Shown: positions 47,682 to 58,506 of the stretch, one piece after another | Position numbering within the stretch: the stretch's first letter is position 1 | Layout: the number at the start of each line of letters is the position of its first letter | Assembly: GCA_019454045.1 (NCBI GenBank) | Contig: SKCR01049629.1 | Coordinates: 1-64,000 of the forward strand | Length of the DNA: 64,000 bases | Direction of reading: 5' to 3' | Source of the DNA: Zanthoxylum bungeanum | Taxonomy: Eukaryota; Streptophyta; Magnoliopsida; Sapindales; Rutaceae | Notes under the pieces: generated by a model | The model's database searches: none | Told to the model about the DNA's origin: nothing | The model's input: the letters and a program-made list of their open reading frames with translations, nothing else | Translations under genes and position numbers: made by a program

Positions 47682-47935
47682 AAATGTGCTTCGTGGTTGG
47701 TTGTATGATGATTGTGTGTGTGACTGTGTGTATGTACGTGTATGATGGAACTCGTAGATTATATGGATAATGAATGCATATGTGAAATGAATAAATGAAT
47801 GAATGAATTTGAAAACGAAAGTGAGCATTCGATGTTATAAGCGCTTTTGTTAAGTTGTATTGACTTGTATGGATATGTATGTATATGTATAAGAACTTTG
47901 GAATTTGATGACGCTAATGCGACGAGTTTTTGCAG

Positions 47936-49373
47936 ATGGCACCGGGCAATCGCAAACGGGCTACAGCGACTCCATCTACATCAGCAAGGGCAACTGGCCC
48001 TGGTGATTTCTCTGCTAGCACAGGTGAGTCCAGTATAGTGAAGGGTCGAGGACGCACCCGTGGCCTGGGGTTGGATAAGTACGTTAAGGCTCACGGTCGT
48101 ATCCGGATAGAGATATCAGATGATGGACACACTCAAGTCGGACAATATAATTCAGCGTTTAATACAGCCATAGGAGCTACAGCTCGATATGAAGCTCCCC
48201 AAAACTACGTATCTTGGACAAAGATACCGTGGGAGATGAAAATGAACCAGCTATTCCCTTCGCTACTTGTAAGTTTTCGATATTGTTTGTTATTTAACAT
48301 TTTTATTTTATACTTATTTTTACTCGAATTTTCATGTAGGAATGGTTCGAATTCGATCTGACCCAAGTGAATGTCCAACAATATATTGACTACCACATGG
48401 GGAAAAGTTATAAAGATTATAGAACAAAAGTCCTGAAACCAATATTCGACGAACATGGACCTTCAAATGCTCCACAACACAAGCCTGATTTTATAGAGGA
48501 ACAAGATTGGACATTCTTATGTGAGCTTTGGTCTAGCAAAAAACACGAGGTAAATTTTGAAATAAACGGAAATTTATAATTGTCTTTGTTTTCGGTACTT
48601 ATAGTGTTGGTAAATACAGGATAAATGTCACGCAAATGCGGAAAATCGAAGTCACTTGCGTTTTAACCACCGTGGAGATTCGAAGCCATTTATCCAACAT
48701 CGTGCCGAACATTCTGAGGTAAATATATCCTAACGTAAAATTTAACAGTTAATTGTTTTTACTAATCTGGAATAATATTGAATTTATTTTATGTTTATAA
48801 CAGAGTAACACATGTGAGGTACAATCATTTCCAGATTTTTTCCGTGTGACGCATTACAATGAGAGGAACAGATGGATAAATGAAGAAGCTGAACGCTGCT
48901 ATGTAAGTTTCAGTTTTTAAAATAAAATAATTAATATTATATATGTTAATTTTTTTTCTCAAATTCTAATATTAACTTATTTTTTGAAACAGAACGAAAT
49001 GATGGAACTCCAACATCAAACTCAGGAGACAGGGTCCGACCCCATACCAGATGAGCAGCTGTCGCAATTGGTTTTCAAGAATCAGACAGCTTACAACGTT
49101 GGTCTTGGCACTCGTAAGAAGCCAACGTCATCTGCACGCAATAGTGGTAATTCGGACAATGTCTCTCTTCGAGACGAGTTAGTCACCACCAAAGACGAGC
49201 TGCAGCAGACTAAGGAGAAGCTACAACAGGTCACTGTGGACCACGAGAAGAAGATGATGGACCACGAGAAGAAGATGGAGCAGTTGGAACAGCAACTGCT
49301 GGCTTTCCGTCAGATGTTCGAGGCCTCAATAAGTCATGGTGCATCGGGCTCGAGCGTCCCCTCATCACAGTAG
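47936..49373 (+). CDS. TNPA-like CACTA protein, five coding exons
   Basis: Exons 47936-48268, 48340-48549, 48620-48718, 48804-48902 and 48993-49373 join in frame with GT...AG introns of 71-101 bp and end at TAG 49371-49373. All breaks are phase 0. The N-terminus is Ser/Thr/Arg-rich with KGRGRTRGLGLDKYVKAHGR. The middle (YVSWTKIPWEMK, YDYHMGK-like, ERNRWINEEAE) matches the plant Transposase_24/TNPA-like family. The C-terminus is a coiled coil (ELVTTKDELQQTKEKLQQV) as in dimerising TNPA. The probable role is DNA binding to the element's subterminal repeats. No stop or frameshift was seen. Confidence 0.85.
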
Positions 49374-49566
49374 CAATTAATTTTATATTTTGTTTTGTAT
49401 AAACATTTTGAACAAATAGATTTAATATAATATTTCTTTTTTCTAAAACAAATTTCAATATAATATTTCGTCATTTTGTTATTAATTACATTTTTTTTCA
49501 ACTAAATTAAATATTTTAGCCCAAAAAATAAGTAAATTACTAATTTTTAAAAAAATAAATTTTTAA

Positions 49567-50039
49567 TTTTAGCGTCGAATATTTCGACGCTAATAGTATA
49601 AAAAATGGCCGCTGTAAGCGTACATATAATATTTTTTTAATATACGTTAGCGTCGACAAGTTTCGACGCAAAAATTCAAACTTTTAGCGTCGAATCTTTC
49701 GACGGTAATAGTAAAAAAAATGGTCGCTGTAAGCTTACATATAATACTTTTTTAATATACTTTAGCGTCGACAATTTACGACGCTAAAAGTTTGAATTTT
49801 TGCGTCGAATTATTTCGTCGCTACATATAAAATATAGCGTCGGAAAATTTACTTTAGCGTCGAAAAAATTTGGACGCAGAATACTGTTTTTTAGCGTCGC
49901 ATGTAATTATTTCGACGCTAAAAGTGATTTTCGTCGACATTTTATCGTCCATTTTTTGCGTCTAATTTCTTCGACGCTAAATGTCTTTTGCGTCGAAACA
50001 GTAACTTATGGCGTCGAAATAATTCGACGCTAAATGGTC
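49567..50039. repeat. Right subterminal array of the CACTA element
   Basis: It contains TTTTAGCGTCGAA / TTCGACGCTAAA words, as at the left end. A block of about 120 bp containing ATGG(C/T)CGCTGTAAGC is duplicated (about 49605 and 49720). Confidence 0.9.
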
Positions 50040-50525
50040 TAATTCTTGTAGTGTACCTTCAACTTATAATAGTGTAGAAATCAGATTCCTTCTCCTACAA
50101 AAATTTCCTAGTTGAAACAATTTCCTTTTCCCATAAGGATTCCTAGTCAAAACTACATTCACTTCCTTTATCCTACTAGGACACTGACTTATCAGTTTAC
50201 CCCATGAAAGTAGGATAACTTGCCATCTTATCCGTAAGAATATGGTATCTTATCTTCTGGAGCACGTCTCGCCATATGCTCGGTCTTCATGAGGTCGGTC
50301 ATGATGGTCTTTTGAGCTGAGAATGCTGCTACCGATCTGATAATGCTCGGTCATCCAAACTAAAGTGGTCGGTCACCTATCATCAAGTGTTCGGTCTCTT
50401 CCTGTTGGCTTTATAACACTCATGTGGTCGGGTCGGCATTTAATGATTTCGACCGAGAAGGGAATTACCCTTTTTACCCTTGTCGTACTCCTTAAATGAC
50501 ATAGGACCTGAAAACACCATCAACA

Positions 50526-50745
50526 TTTATCCCATAGTTCTCGGTAACAACGAGTCTGCGAGTTGATGCCGGAAACTATAAAAAAAGATGGTGTGCCGAT
50601 GAATCTGTCGGTGGTCACTCCAGGAACCACAGAAAAAATGTCTTGGCTGTAAATCTGGTCATTCCTGCCACCTTCATGTGCTCAGTCAACGAGGATCCCG
50701 ATATCTACCCGTGGAGAAAATGCTTTGCCCTTATGCTGATGACGA
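50526..50745 (-). other. Region between 3' LTR and repeat arrays of the small LTR element
   Basis: This is about 220 bp with no coding signal. A weak purine-rich tract (minus strand AACTATGGGATAAA) adjoins the LTR and may be the polypurine tract. Confidence 0.45.
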
Positions 50746-51330
50746 TCGACTCGGTGGGACGTAACCCGACTCCGAGCTGAGAAGAACATTTGGCTTTGGG
50801 GGAATGTCACCTCCCCATACCAATAGAGGGCCGACCATGGGGGAGATGCTCCGATCCTATGTCGATGATAAGTCTCTCGGTGGGATGTATCTCGACCCCG
50901 AGCTGAAGAAAGACTTGGCTCTGGGGGAATATTACATCCCCAGTCCAAAGAAGCTGACTCGGTGGGACGTAACCCGACCCCGAGCTAAAAGAAAGACTTG
51001 GCTCTGGGGGAATGTTACATCCCCAGTCCAAAGAAGCTGACTCGGTGAGACATAACCCGACCCCGAGCCAAAAGAAAGACTTGGCTCTGGGGGAATGTTA
51101 CATCCCCAGTCCAAAGAAGCTGACTCGGTGGGATGTAACCCGACCCCGAGCTAAAAGAAAGACTTGGCTTTGGGGGAATATTACATCCCCAGTCCAAAGA
51201 AGCCGACTCGGTGGGACGTAACCCGACCCCGAGCTGAAGAAAGACTTGGCTCTGGGGGAATATTACATCCCCAGTCCAAAGAAGCCGAATCGGTGGGACA
51301 TAACCCGACCCCGAGCTGAATAAACCATAA
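50746..51330. repeat. Tandem array, 83-bp units
   Basis: CTCGGTGGGACGTAACCCGA recurs at about 50958, 51041, 51124, 51207 and 51289, with two older units before. Each unit also holds GGGGGAATATTACATCCCC and AGTCCAAAGAAGC(T/C)GA. Confidence 0.9.
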
Positions 51331-51604
51331 GGCCTCGACGGAACGAAATCCAGCCCCGAGCCAAATAACCAAGCGGCATCGGCGGAACGAAATCCAGCCC
51401 CGAGCCGAATAAACAAGTGGCCTCGGCGGAACGAAATCCAGCCCCAAGCCGAATAACCAAGCGGCCTCGGCGGAACGAAATCCAGCCCCGAGCCGAATAA
51501 ACAAGCGGCCTCGGCGGAACGAAATCCATCCCCGAGCCGAATAACCAAGCGGCCTCGGCGGACCGAGGCGAATAAACAAGCGGCCTCGGCGGAACGAAAT
51601 CCAG
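51331..51604. repeat. Tandem array, 44-bp units, type B
   Basis: The unit is CCTCGGCGGAACGAAATCCA followed by GCCCCGAGCCGAATAAACAA and GCGG, about six copies, one of them shortened near 51560. Confidence 0.9.
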
Positions 51605-52105
51605 CCCTGAGCCGAAACAAACATCGATCTCGGCGGTACAAGAGCAAACCCGAGCCGGAAAGAAACATTGGTCTCAACGGTACAAGAGCAGACCCGAGCC
51701 GGAAAGAAACATCGGTCTCGGCGGTACAAGAGCAGACCCGAGCCGGAAAGAGACATCGGTCTCGGCGGTACAAGAGCATGCCCGAGCCGGAAGGAAACAT
51801 CGGTCTCGGTGGTACAAGAGCAGACCCGAGCCGTAAGGAAACATCGGTCTCGGCGGTACAAGAGCAGACCCGAGCCGGAAGGAAACATCGGTCTCGACGG
51901 TACAAGAGCAGACCCGAGCCGGAAAGAAACATCGGTCTCGGCGGTACAAGAGCAGACCCGAGCCGGAAAGAGACATCGGTCTCGGCGGTACAAGAGTAGA
52001 CCCGGGCCGGAAGGAAATATCGGTCTCGGCGGTACATGAGCAGACCCGAGCCGGAAGGAAACATCAGTCTCGGCGGTACAAGAGCAGACCCGAGCCGTAA
52101 AACAA
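51605..52105. repeat. Tandem array, 44-bp units, type C
   Basis: The unit is TCTCGGCGGTACAAGAGCAG followed by ACCCGAGCCGGAAAGAAACA and TCGG, about eleven copies. Same length and clearly the same ancestor as type B. The long open frames on the minus strand here are by-products. Confidence 0.92.
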
Positions 52106-52264
52106 ATATCAAAATCATTGTGTGGGCCATAACAAACAAGCATAATCAAATGTCAGCCTAAGACAGAAGAGGTCTTACTCACATTTTTGGGATCTGTTGT
52201 CTTTCTTGCAACTCTACAAGGGTCACTACAAGCAAAGCTCTTCTTAATACATCCTATCTGCATC

Positions 52265-52504
52265 TCAGTATTCCACGCATCCGACCGGATGACTTGCGCT
52301 ATCAACTTTGGTCGACCTCAAAAACCGAATGGTCTCGGCTTCTAGTCTCTCATCATTCGTCTCTTCCATCCTCTCTAGTCTGTCCATCATGGATTTCAGA
52401 AGGTTTTGATTTTCCTTCCTATCTTTCCTCATATTTTCTTCCATCTTCTCCATCCATTCTGCTGTTGAACTCCCCAATGACTGGTGATTTCCACCTTCTG
52501 CCAT
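52265..52504 (-). pseudogene. Gag N-terminal stub of the small LTR element
   Basis: This is a 79-codon frame shortly after the PBS on the minus strand. It is strongly charged and helical (WMEKMEENMRKDRKENQNLL, MMDRLERMEETNDERLEAET). Plant gypsy gag proteins often begin with such a coiled coil, but the core gag domain is absent. It may still be translated; homology to gag is inferred from position only. Confidence 0.5.
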
Positions 52505-52534
52505 CGTCTTAATACGCGAGCCGTTTTTTGTTGG

Positions 52535-52554
52535 ATCCCCACAGACGGCGCCAA
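52535..52554 (-). other. Primer-binding site of the small LTR element
   Basis: The minus strand reads TTGGCGCCGTCTGTGGGGAT one base after the LTR, a form common in plant gypsy elements. The tRNA was not assigned. Confidence 0.75.
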
Positions 52555-52555
52555 C

Positions 52556-53331
52556 TGTTGACGGCTGATTTTGGTCTCAGGGCAATATGGGAATATTACT
52601 CCCGAGACAATCCTCCTTCAATAGTGAATTTGTTCGGTTAAGGGGAAACCAAAAGCAAACTTAGCAAAAGACAGATAAATACACCAATCAACAAGGAGAT
52701 TTAACGTGGTTCGGCGGATCAAATCCAACCTACGTCCACGGACACAAACCGAGTAATACTTTTATTACCGAGATATGTTTCTCTGCTCTGTTTTTGTGTT
52801 TTTTACAAGTCTGATGGTAATGATTCTGATATTGATTCTCATCTCAACTTTCAACTTGTTACCTTCAACTTATAATAGTGTAGAAATTAGATTCATTCTC
52901 CTACAAAAATTTCCTAGTTGAAACAATTTCCTTTTCCCATAAGGATTCCTAGTCAAAACTACATTCACTTCCTTTATCCTACTAGGACACTGACTTATCA
53001 GTTTACCTCATGAAAGTAGGATAACTTGTCATCTTATCCGTAAGAATATGGTATCTTATCTTCTGGAGCACGTCTCGCCATATGCTCGGTCTTTATGAGG
53101 TCGTTCATGATGGTCTTTTAAGCTGAGAATGTTGCTACCGATCTGATAATGCTCGGTCATCCAAACCAAAGTGGTCGGTCACCTATCATCAAGTGTTCGG
53201 TCTCTTCCTGTTGGCTTTATAACACTCATGTGGTCGGGTCGGCATTTAATGATTTCGACCGAGAAGGGAATTACCCTTTTTACCCTTGTCGTACTCCTTA
53301 AATGACATAGGACCTGAAAACATCATCAACA
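52556..53331 (-). repeat. 5' LTR of the small LTR element (intact copy)
   Basis: This uninterrupted 776-bp LTR preserves the CACTA target before insertion. On the plus strand it begins TGTTGACGGCTGATTTTGG and ends GAAAACATCATCAACA. Confidence 0.92.

Positions 53332-53391
<60 letters not shown>
53332..53391. repeat. (TA)n microsatellite
   Basis: About 60 bp of nearly pure TA lie at the edge of the LTR element. Expansion here may have erased the TSD. Confidence 0.95.
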
Positions 53392-53392
<1 letters not shown>

Positions 53393-54153
53393 TTACTGAT
53401 TGGTGATACCAAATTATCCATATAACAATGACAAATAATCACAATTATTATGAAATAAAAAAAAAATGGAAGAATCCCCAAATAATTGTATTTGAATATT
53501 TACCTTTCATATTTTTATATAAATTGTGTATTGAAGAGTCAAGTTTATATCATTATTTTCTAAATTCTAATTGACATGAATAGACATACATTATATTTTC
53601 ATTCGCATTTGATGAGAATGAATCTTGGGTTAAGTTTATTGGACCTGATCCACTCTCAACCCACGAATCAATTTTTAAGTATTGAATTAGACCTATGAAA
53701 TTCTACCATCCTAGATACGAAGCATAGTAGCAAGTATATATATATTATTCACGCTTTGACATATAAAGGATCATGACCAACATTAAAAGGCATGTTTACA
53801 AAACATGCTTGCCCACCCGATAAAATGGTGCTACTTGTACTATATCTACTAGTCATACAAATTATATATAATAATAATTATTAATTGGTAAGACCCCTTC
53901 AATAAGCCAGATCACATGGCCTGTTCCCAAGATCACCAAATTAATCAAACGGCCAGGATCAAATCCCATCCAAAACACAAAGTAACCAACAACCCTACGA
54001 TTCTGTCCCAACTTATAAAGCCGGCCTTTAATGGTGTTTTGAGGGAGCAAAAAAAAAGCCCCCCACGTTTTTGCCTCTCATGTGACCCGACCACTAATCC
54101 TTTGTTGACGTGTCACTTGTTCCCACTATGTTTATAATTGCACCTTCTCTTTC
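53392..54153. other. Upstream region of the first Aux/IAA gene
   Basis: This is AT-rich, apparently single-copy sequence. TTGACGTGTCAC (about 54104-54115) contains a TGAC core and a CGTGTC word. No coding signal was found. Confidence 0.5.
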
Positions 54154-54160
54154 TATATAT
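54154..54160 (+). promoter_or_regulatory. TATA box of the first Aux/IAA gene
   Basis: CTATATATTGC lies 112 bp before the ATG at 54266, a plausible spacing for a plant leader of about 80 bp. Confidence 0.6.
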
Positions 54161-54574
54161 TGCAAAAAGCACACACATTTTGTTCACTATTTTTTCTTAA
54201 TCAACAAAAAATTAAGTTTGCAATTAACCCTAATTCATCATCGATCGATCAACAGCTACGTACCAATGGAACATGAGATAACGGAGCTGAGGCTTGGGAT
54301 CCCAGGTGACACCGTTAGTTCAGTTAATGAGAAGAAAAGGGGTTTCTCTGATATGTGTGATGATGGTGACCGGAAAGTGGCAGATAATAAGAGCCAGGTC
54401 GTGGGGTGGCCGCCGGTGTGTTGTTACCGGAGAAAGAACAGTTTTAATGCCAAACTTTACGTGAAAATAAGCATGGATGGGGCTCCTTTCTTCGTAAAAT
54501 CGATTTATCTATTTACACAGGCTACCCTGATCTTGCCATGGCCATGGATAAGCTCTTTGGTTCTTTTCGAATAA

Positions 54575-55426
54575 GTAAGTCATCATATTCATCATCATTT
54601 TTTTTTTTTTTCAAAATTTCTCTTTTTTTTTCCTAGATTTCTTAAGCTAATATTTATTCAATTATGGGAGTTGTTTAACCTAATTAGCCATGCAAAAATA
54701 TATTTAGTATACGTGATTATTATATTACAAATTTCTCTATTTCAGATATGAAAAAATATTAATAATGAAGATCAACATGTGAAATTAAACATGCTTTTAA
54801 GATTGATTATTGTTAACGGACTAGGCCCAACAATTATTACATTTCAATTTCCTTTTATTTCTCTTTTTTAGTAACTATATTTACTACTTAAAAGCTGAAG
54901 AAATAATCCTTCGAATTAAAAGCTTGATTAGGGGTTACCTCATCATAAGGTTCATTTGAATGAAGTTATGAGGGGACTTTAGCTAGGGTTGCATTAATTA
55001 AGATTTTTAATTAACATATATACATACATACATGTATGTATGTATGTATGTATGTATGTATGTATGTATGTATGTATGTATGTATGTATATGGATAATGC
55101 TCTTACTTGTCAATGAATTAGTGATCAAGATTGATAATTAATTAGTGACAAATATAAATAAATAAGATTAATTAATGGAAAAATATTAAACATACACCCA
55201 CTCTACACACTCAAAGACACACCCATATGTCTTGGGAGGGGTGAATTGGGTATTTATTAAAATATTGAGGATAAAAAAAAAAGATTAAAAAAATAGACAT
55301 ATGTGTGTCTTCAGATGCGTAAAGTGGATGTATGTGTATCATTACTCTAATTAGTGCGCAATTAAATTGGAAACAAAGACAGAAAGAAAAAAAAAGAAAA
55401 TAATTGTTGGTGAAATTTGGTGGCAG
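54575..55426 (+). other. Intron 1 of the first Aux/IAA gene
   Basis: Donor A|GTAAGT, acceptor TGGCAG. It carries a (TATG)n tract at about 55029-55090. Confidence 0.85.
55029..55090. repeat. (ATGT)n microsatellite in intron 1
   Basis: About 15 copies of the tetranucleotide ATGT follow a short TACA run. It is a probable polymorphic marker. Confidence 0.95.
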
Positions 55427-55520
55427 GTGAGGCCTTGAAGGATGCAGAAAGCTCTGAATATGTTCCCATATATGAAGACAAAGATGGAGATTGGATGTTG
55501 GCTGGAGATGTTCCTTGGGA

Positions 55521-56110
55521 GTAAGTTTCTTCAACCACTTGCTAATTAAATTATGATTATGATGATAAGAATTACAGTACTTTGATTAATTAAGTTTAAT
55601 TCATAATTAGATTTTGAACTAAACTAATTAAAGATCTTTTAATTTGTTTAGTTGTGAAACAAACTCTATGTATATATGAGTGCTGACGTGATTTTTGTCC
55701 TTATTTTTTTTCACAAGTTGTGATTAATAATTATTTAATAAGAATATAGAGATTATTAAACTGTAATCGTGTTTTTAATTTAAAATGCGTATTATAAAGT
55801 ACACTTAACAAAATATTATTAAAAGTTTAACACAATTAAGATCAGCATTTGATCTAAATTTCTTATAAAATTTACAATCTACGTACATGATATTTTGCTT
55901 TTTGAAACCAAAAGAGAGTTGGGAAAAAAAATTAAAAGCTCATTTTTATTGTTTTAAGAATTTTTTATATAATATTAATTCAAAATCAGATATAGAGCTT
56001 TATGAACATTCTATATTATGGGAAGTGAGTTATATATTAAAAGATTATTTTAAACAAAATTAAAAATAATGTCAAATTTAAAAGTATGTAAAAATTTCTT
56101 TTACTTTATA

Positions 56111-56146
<36 letters not shown>

Positions 56147-57170
56147 CTTTTTATTCACCTTTTGCACGAATGTGTATGAATTAACACTTTCATACTCTAT
56201 TAAAATATATGTGGTAAAGAGTGAATGAAAAATTATAAGCATTCAAGTTATTGTTTCATAAAACTGTTTTTTACACTGCAATCTCGGATTTGAACTCAGA
56301 TATTAAATATGTAAAATTCAAAATTTCAATTTTATAAAATAATTTGTCAAAATATTTCTTTTTTTTAGGTTTTCATATGTGAAAAAATAGTGGCAAATGT
56401 GTCATTTTCGCTATTCATTGACACCTCATTCGCACGAGTTTATGCTGGACCTCTGTGCTCTCGCTGCCGACACAAGCAAATTCCCTCATAATATTGTCGG
56501 TTAGATTACCATATTGTCCTCAAAAACCATTTCCTGGTCAAGCAAAGCAATTATTAGTGTGAACTGATGATAAAAGAATCTTGCCCACATATTTTCAACT
56601 TTGATCAAATTTGTAACATGCCACACCAATTTTACAAAAAGCATTTAGAAACTTCTTTGTATTAGCTTTAACTTTATATTGATCCCTACAAATTTTATAG
56701 AAAAAATAATATTGAAAAAATAAATAGAATAAAGTGCTAGAATCTCGTGTCGTCTGGTTAATTAAAAAAAGTTTAGTGGGTTAAAACGTAGAGTTCATTC
56801 TCAAAACAGTTAAAGTTTTGTAGGTTACTTAAAAAGTAAAATTATATTTCAGAATGCTGTAGTCGCACTCTGAAATTTAATGTCATTTTGGTGTATCATC
56901 CGTTGTCATGAGGCGTTGTTTGGTAATGTAAGGTTTAAGATTTAATTTTCAAATCATAAATTCGAATCAAGATAATGAGTTTTTTTGTAAAAGTCTAGGA
57001 TTATTGGGGGTTTTATCTGCTCCGCTTAAACTCGAAAAGGGTGATTTAGCACACAAAATGACATTATATTATTGATACTAAGACATGAACTTGTTTTTTT
57101 CTTTTTTTCCCTTTTATATAAGGGCATGAATTTTGATTAATAAACAATTAGTGGTTATGGTTTTGTACAG
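55521..57170 (+). other. Intron 2 of the first Aux/IAA gene
   Basis: At 1650 bp it is long for this family. Donor GA|GTAAGT, acceptor TTTGTACAG. It contains a (TA)n run at about 56118-56143 and otherwise AT-rich sequence with no clear element. Confidence 0.8.
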
Positions 57171-57276
57171 TATGTTTATTGAGTCATGCAAGAGGATAAG
57201 GATCATGAAGAGATCAGAAGCAAAAGGTTTTGGACTTCAGCCAAGAGGAGCTCTTAAGGGAACTACTTCAAATTAA

Positions 57277-58275
57277 ATTAAGAACGAGTCATCTGAATTT
57301 TTATCAGATGAAGAAATTTTACTGAATTCCACCAACACACAGTTTCTATTTGATTGATAATGTTTATTACTTTATTTATAATTTTAATTAAGCAGACAAT
57401 TTGTTCAAATTATTACTGTACGTACCTCTAGCTATATAAATTGGGGAAGAAACTCTAGGAAAGTTATTAAATATTTGTAATCTTGGATCGTCATGAATGA
57501 ACTCATGTTATATTTATTTATGCTTAATTTAACCATTATATTTTTTTTTTCTAATAATATGTAATTCTTCTTCAAATTTAATAGTTGCTGATTTTTCTCT
57601 AATGACGTTCAATTTTTTTCATGCTAATAAATTAATGAATATTATTCTCAATTACCCTATAACATGAGTAATTCCTTGATATAGTCGAGGTATGAGTGTC
57701 ATGATACTATCAACTAGTAAATATATGATATGTGTAGTTGTATTAAATATATATAACTACTATTTATTTAATAATTTTTAAAAAATATTTTAACATACTT
57801 GACAAAATATTATTAATTTATTACATGGATAAAATAATACTACGGTTGAATTCTAGAATTTTTCCTACAAGAGATCCATATAATTTGGTAATATTTCTGG
57901 GAATAAATCCCAACTTGTGCTGGAATCAATAAAAATTTGTCAACTTAATCCAAGACAGAATATTGCTAATTCAACTCAATCAAAAATCTGAAGTTCTAAT
58001 TAAATTAATAGTGCATAATTTTTTTGAACAAAACCCATGTTCCCATATTCTTAGAACCGCAGTTTCTTTCTTTTTTTCTTTCTTTTTTTTTTTAAAAAAA
58101 AATAATAATAATAAACGCACATGATTAGTGGGTCAACATCTCAATGACTAGTTTTAGCTTCTGGTACAGAATCTAATCTGAATTCTAACTACAAAGATAT
58201 TCTAAGTACCAACTAAGAAAGTTAGTATTATTTTAATTATCTCTTAATTGATCAATTAATTCTGACGTGAAGTAG
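57277..58275. other. Downstream region of the first Aux/IAA gene
   Basis: It is AT-rich and probably holds the 3' UTR (AATAAT/AATAAA-like words from about 57355). No gene was found. Confidence 0.5.
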
Positions 58276-58506
58276 CACTACAACATTATTGATTTTTAGA
58301 GTCGAAAAATTTCATCGTTAAAAATTAAAATTTCGTTGTTAAAGGTCTTCTGCGTCGAAAAAAAATTTTGACGCGAAAGTTTAGTCGAGAAAGGTATTTA
58401 GCGTTAATAATCGATTTCGACGCTAAAATTATATCTTTAATGACGGAATATTTTGTCGTTAAAAATACTTATATTTAATGTCGAAATAGATTTTCAGCGC
58501 TAAATA
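58276..58506. mobile_element. Truncated CACTA-end remnant
   Basis: It starts CACTACAACATTATTG, followed by decayed TTTTAGAGTCGAAAA, TTCTGCGTCGAAA, TTTAGCGTTAATA and TTCGACGCTAAAA words as in the subterminal arrays of the large element. No TTGTAGTG end or TSD was found, so only one end is left. Confidence 0.75.

Larger units (their letters stand above)
44807..47935 (+). other. Probable 5'-UTR intron of the TNPA-like gene
   Basis: The leader ends TTTAAG|GTGAGT (44806/44807) and TTTTTGCAG ends at 47935, one base before the coding ATG. The intron holds a GAT-rich low-complexity tract (about 44833-45080) and a lone LTR insertion. Confidence 0.6.
30961..50053 (+). mobile_element. CACTA (En/Spm) DNA transposon, about 19 kb with nested LTR elements
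   Basis: Perfect 14-bp inverted ends CACTACAAGAATTA (30961-30974 and 50040-50053) are flanked by the 3-bp TSD TAC (30958-30960 and 50054-50056). The unoccupied site CTTGTTACCTTCAAC is preserved in the sister LTR near 52860. Inside are TTTAGCGTCGAA palindrome arrays at both ends, a TNPD-type gene, and a TNPA-type gene. Without the two nested LTR insertions (9.4 and 2.4 kb) it is about 7.2 kb. Confidence 0.95.
30654..50525 (-). repeat. 3' LTR of the small non-autonomous element (split)
   Basis: The pieces 30654-30960 and 50057-50525 match 52556-53331 end to end. The break at CTTGTTAC/CTTCAAC is exactly the CACTA insertion point. Confidence 0.9.
30654..53331 (-). mobile_element. Small non-autonomous LTR element, split by a CACTA transposon
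   Basis: LTRs at 30654-50525 (split) and 52556-53331 are both 776 bp once the CACTA insertion and its TSD are removed, and are nearly identical. The termini are TGTTGACGGC...CATCAACA. On the minus strand a PBS (52535-52554), a 79-codon gag-like stub (52265-52504) and about 1.4 kb of tandem repeats follow, with no pol. Own length is about 3.6 kb. No convincing TSD was found: the left flank is ATAAC and the right is a (TA)n microsatellite. Confidence 0.85.
54266..57276 (+). pseudogene. Aux/IAA repressor (IAA1-4-like) with a one-base frameshift
   Basis: Exons are 54266-54574, 55427-55520 and 57171-57276, all with GT...AG introns. Domain I is TELRLGIPG, an EAR-type motif that binds TOPLESS co-repressors. 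Domain [17 protein letters not shown], is the degron bound by TIR1/AFB with auxin. Domain III starts KLYVKISMDGAPF but one base is missing at about 54490, where the neighbour gene has GAPYLRK. The annotated frame then ends at 54574. With that base the exon lengths sum to a multiple of three (169 codons) and domain IV ([39 protein letters not shown]) follows. The protein would act in the nucleus as an ARF inhibitor. It may be a true null allele, a sequencing error, or produce a short protein with domains I and II only. The rare intronless domain I-III exon is noted. Confidence 0.88.

Noticed and set aside
51605..52105. Regular 44-bp units resembling a CRISPR array
   Set aside because: There are no unique spacers, the whole unit repeats, and the context is a plant LTR element.
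51015..52149. Two very long open frames (374 and 322 codons) on the minus strand
   Set aside because: They lie across 44- and 83-bp tandem arrays. The Ser/Arg/Leu-rich peptides simply repeat the array in three frames, and no start context or domain is present.
53332..53391. (TA)n run as a centromere-like or origin-like sequence
   Set aside because: A plain microsatellite explains it.
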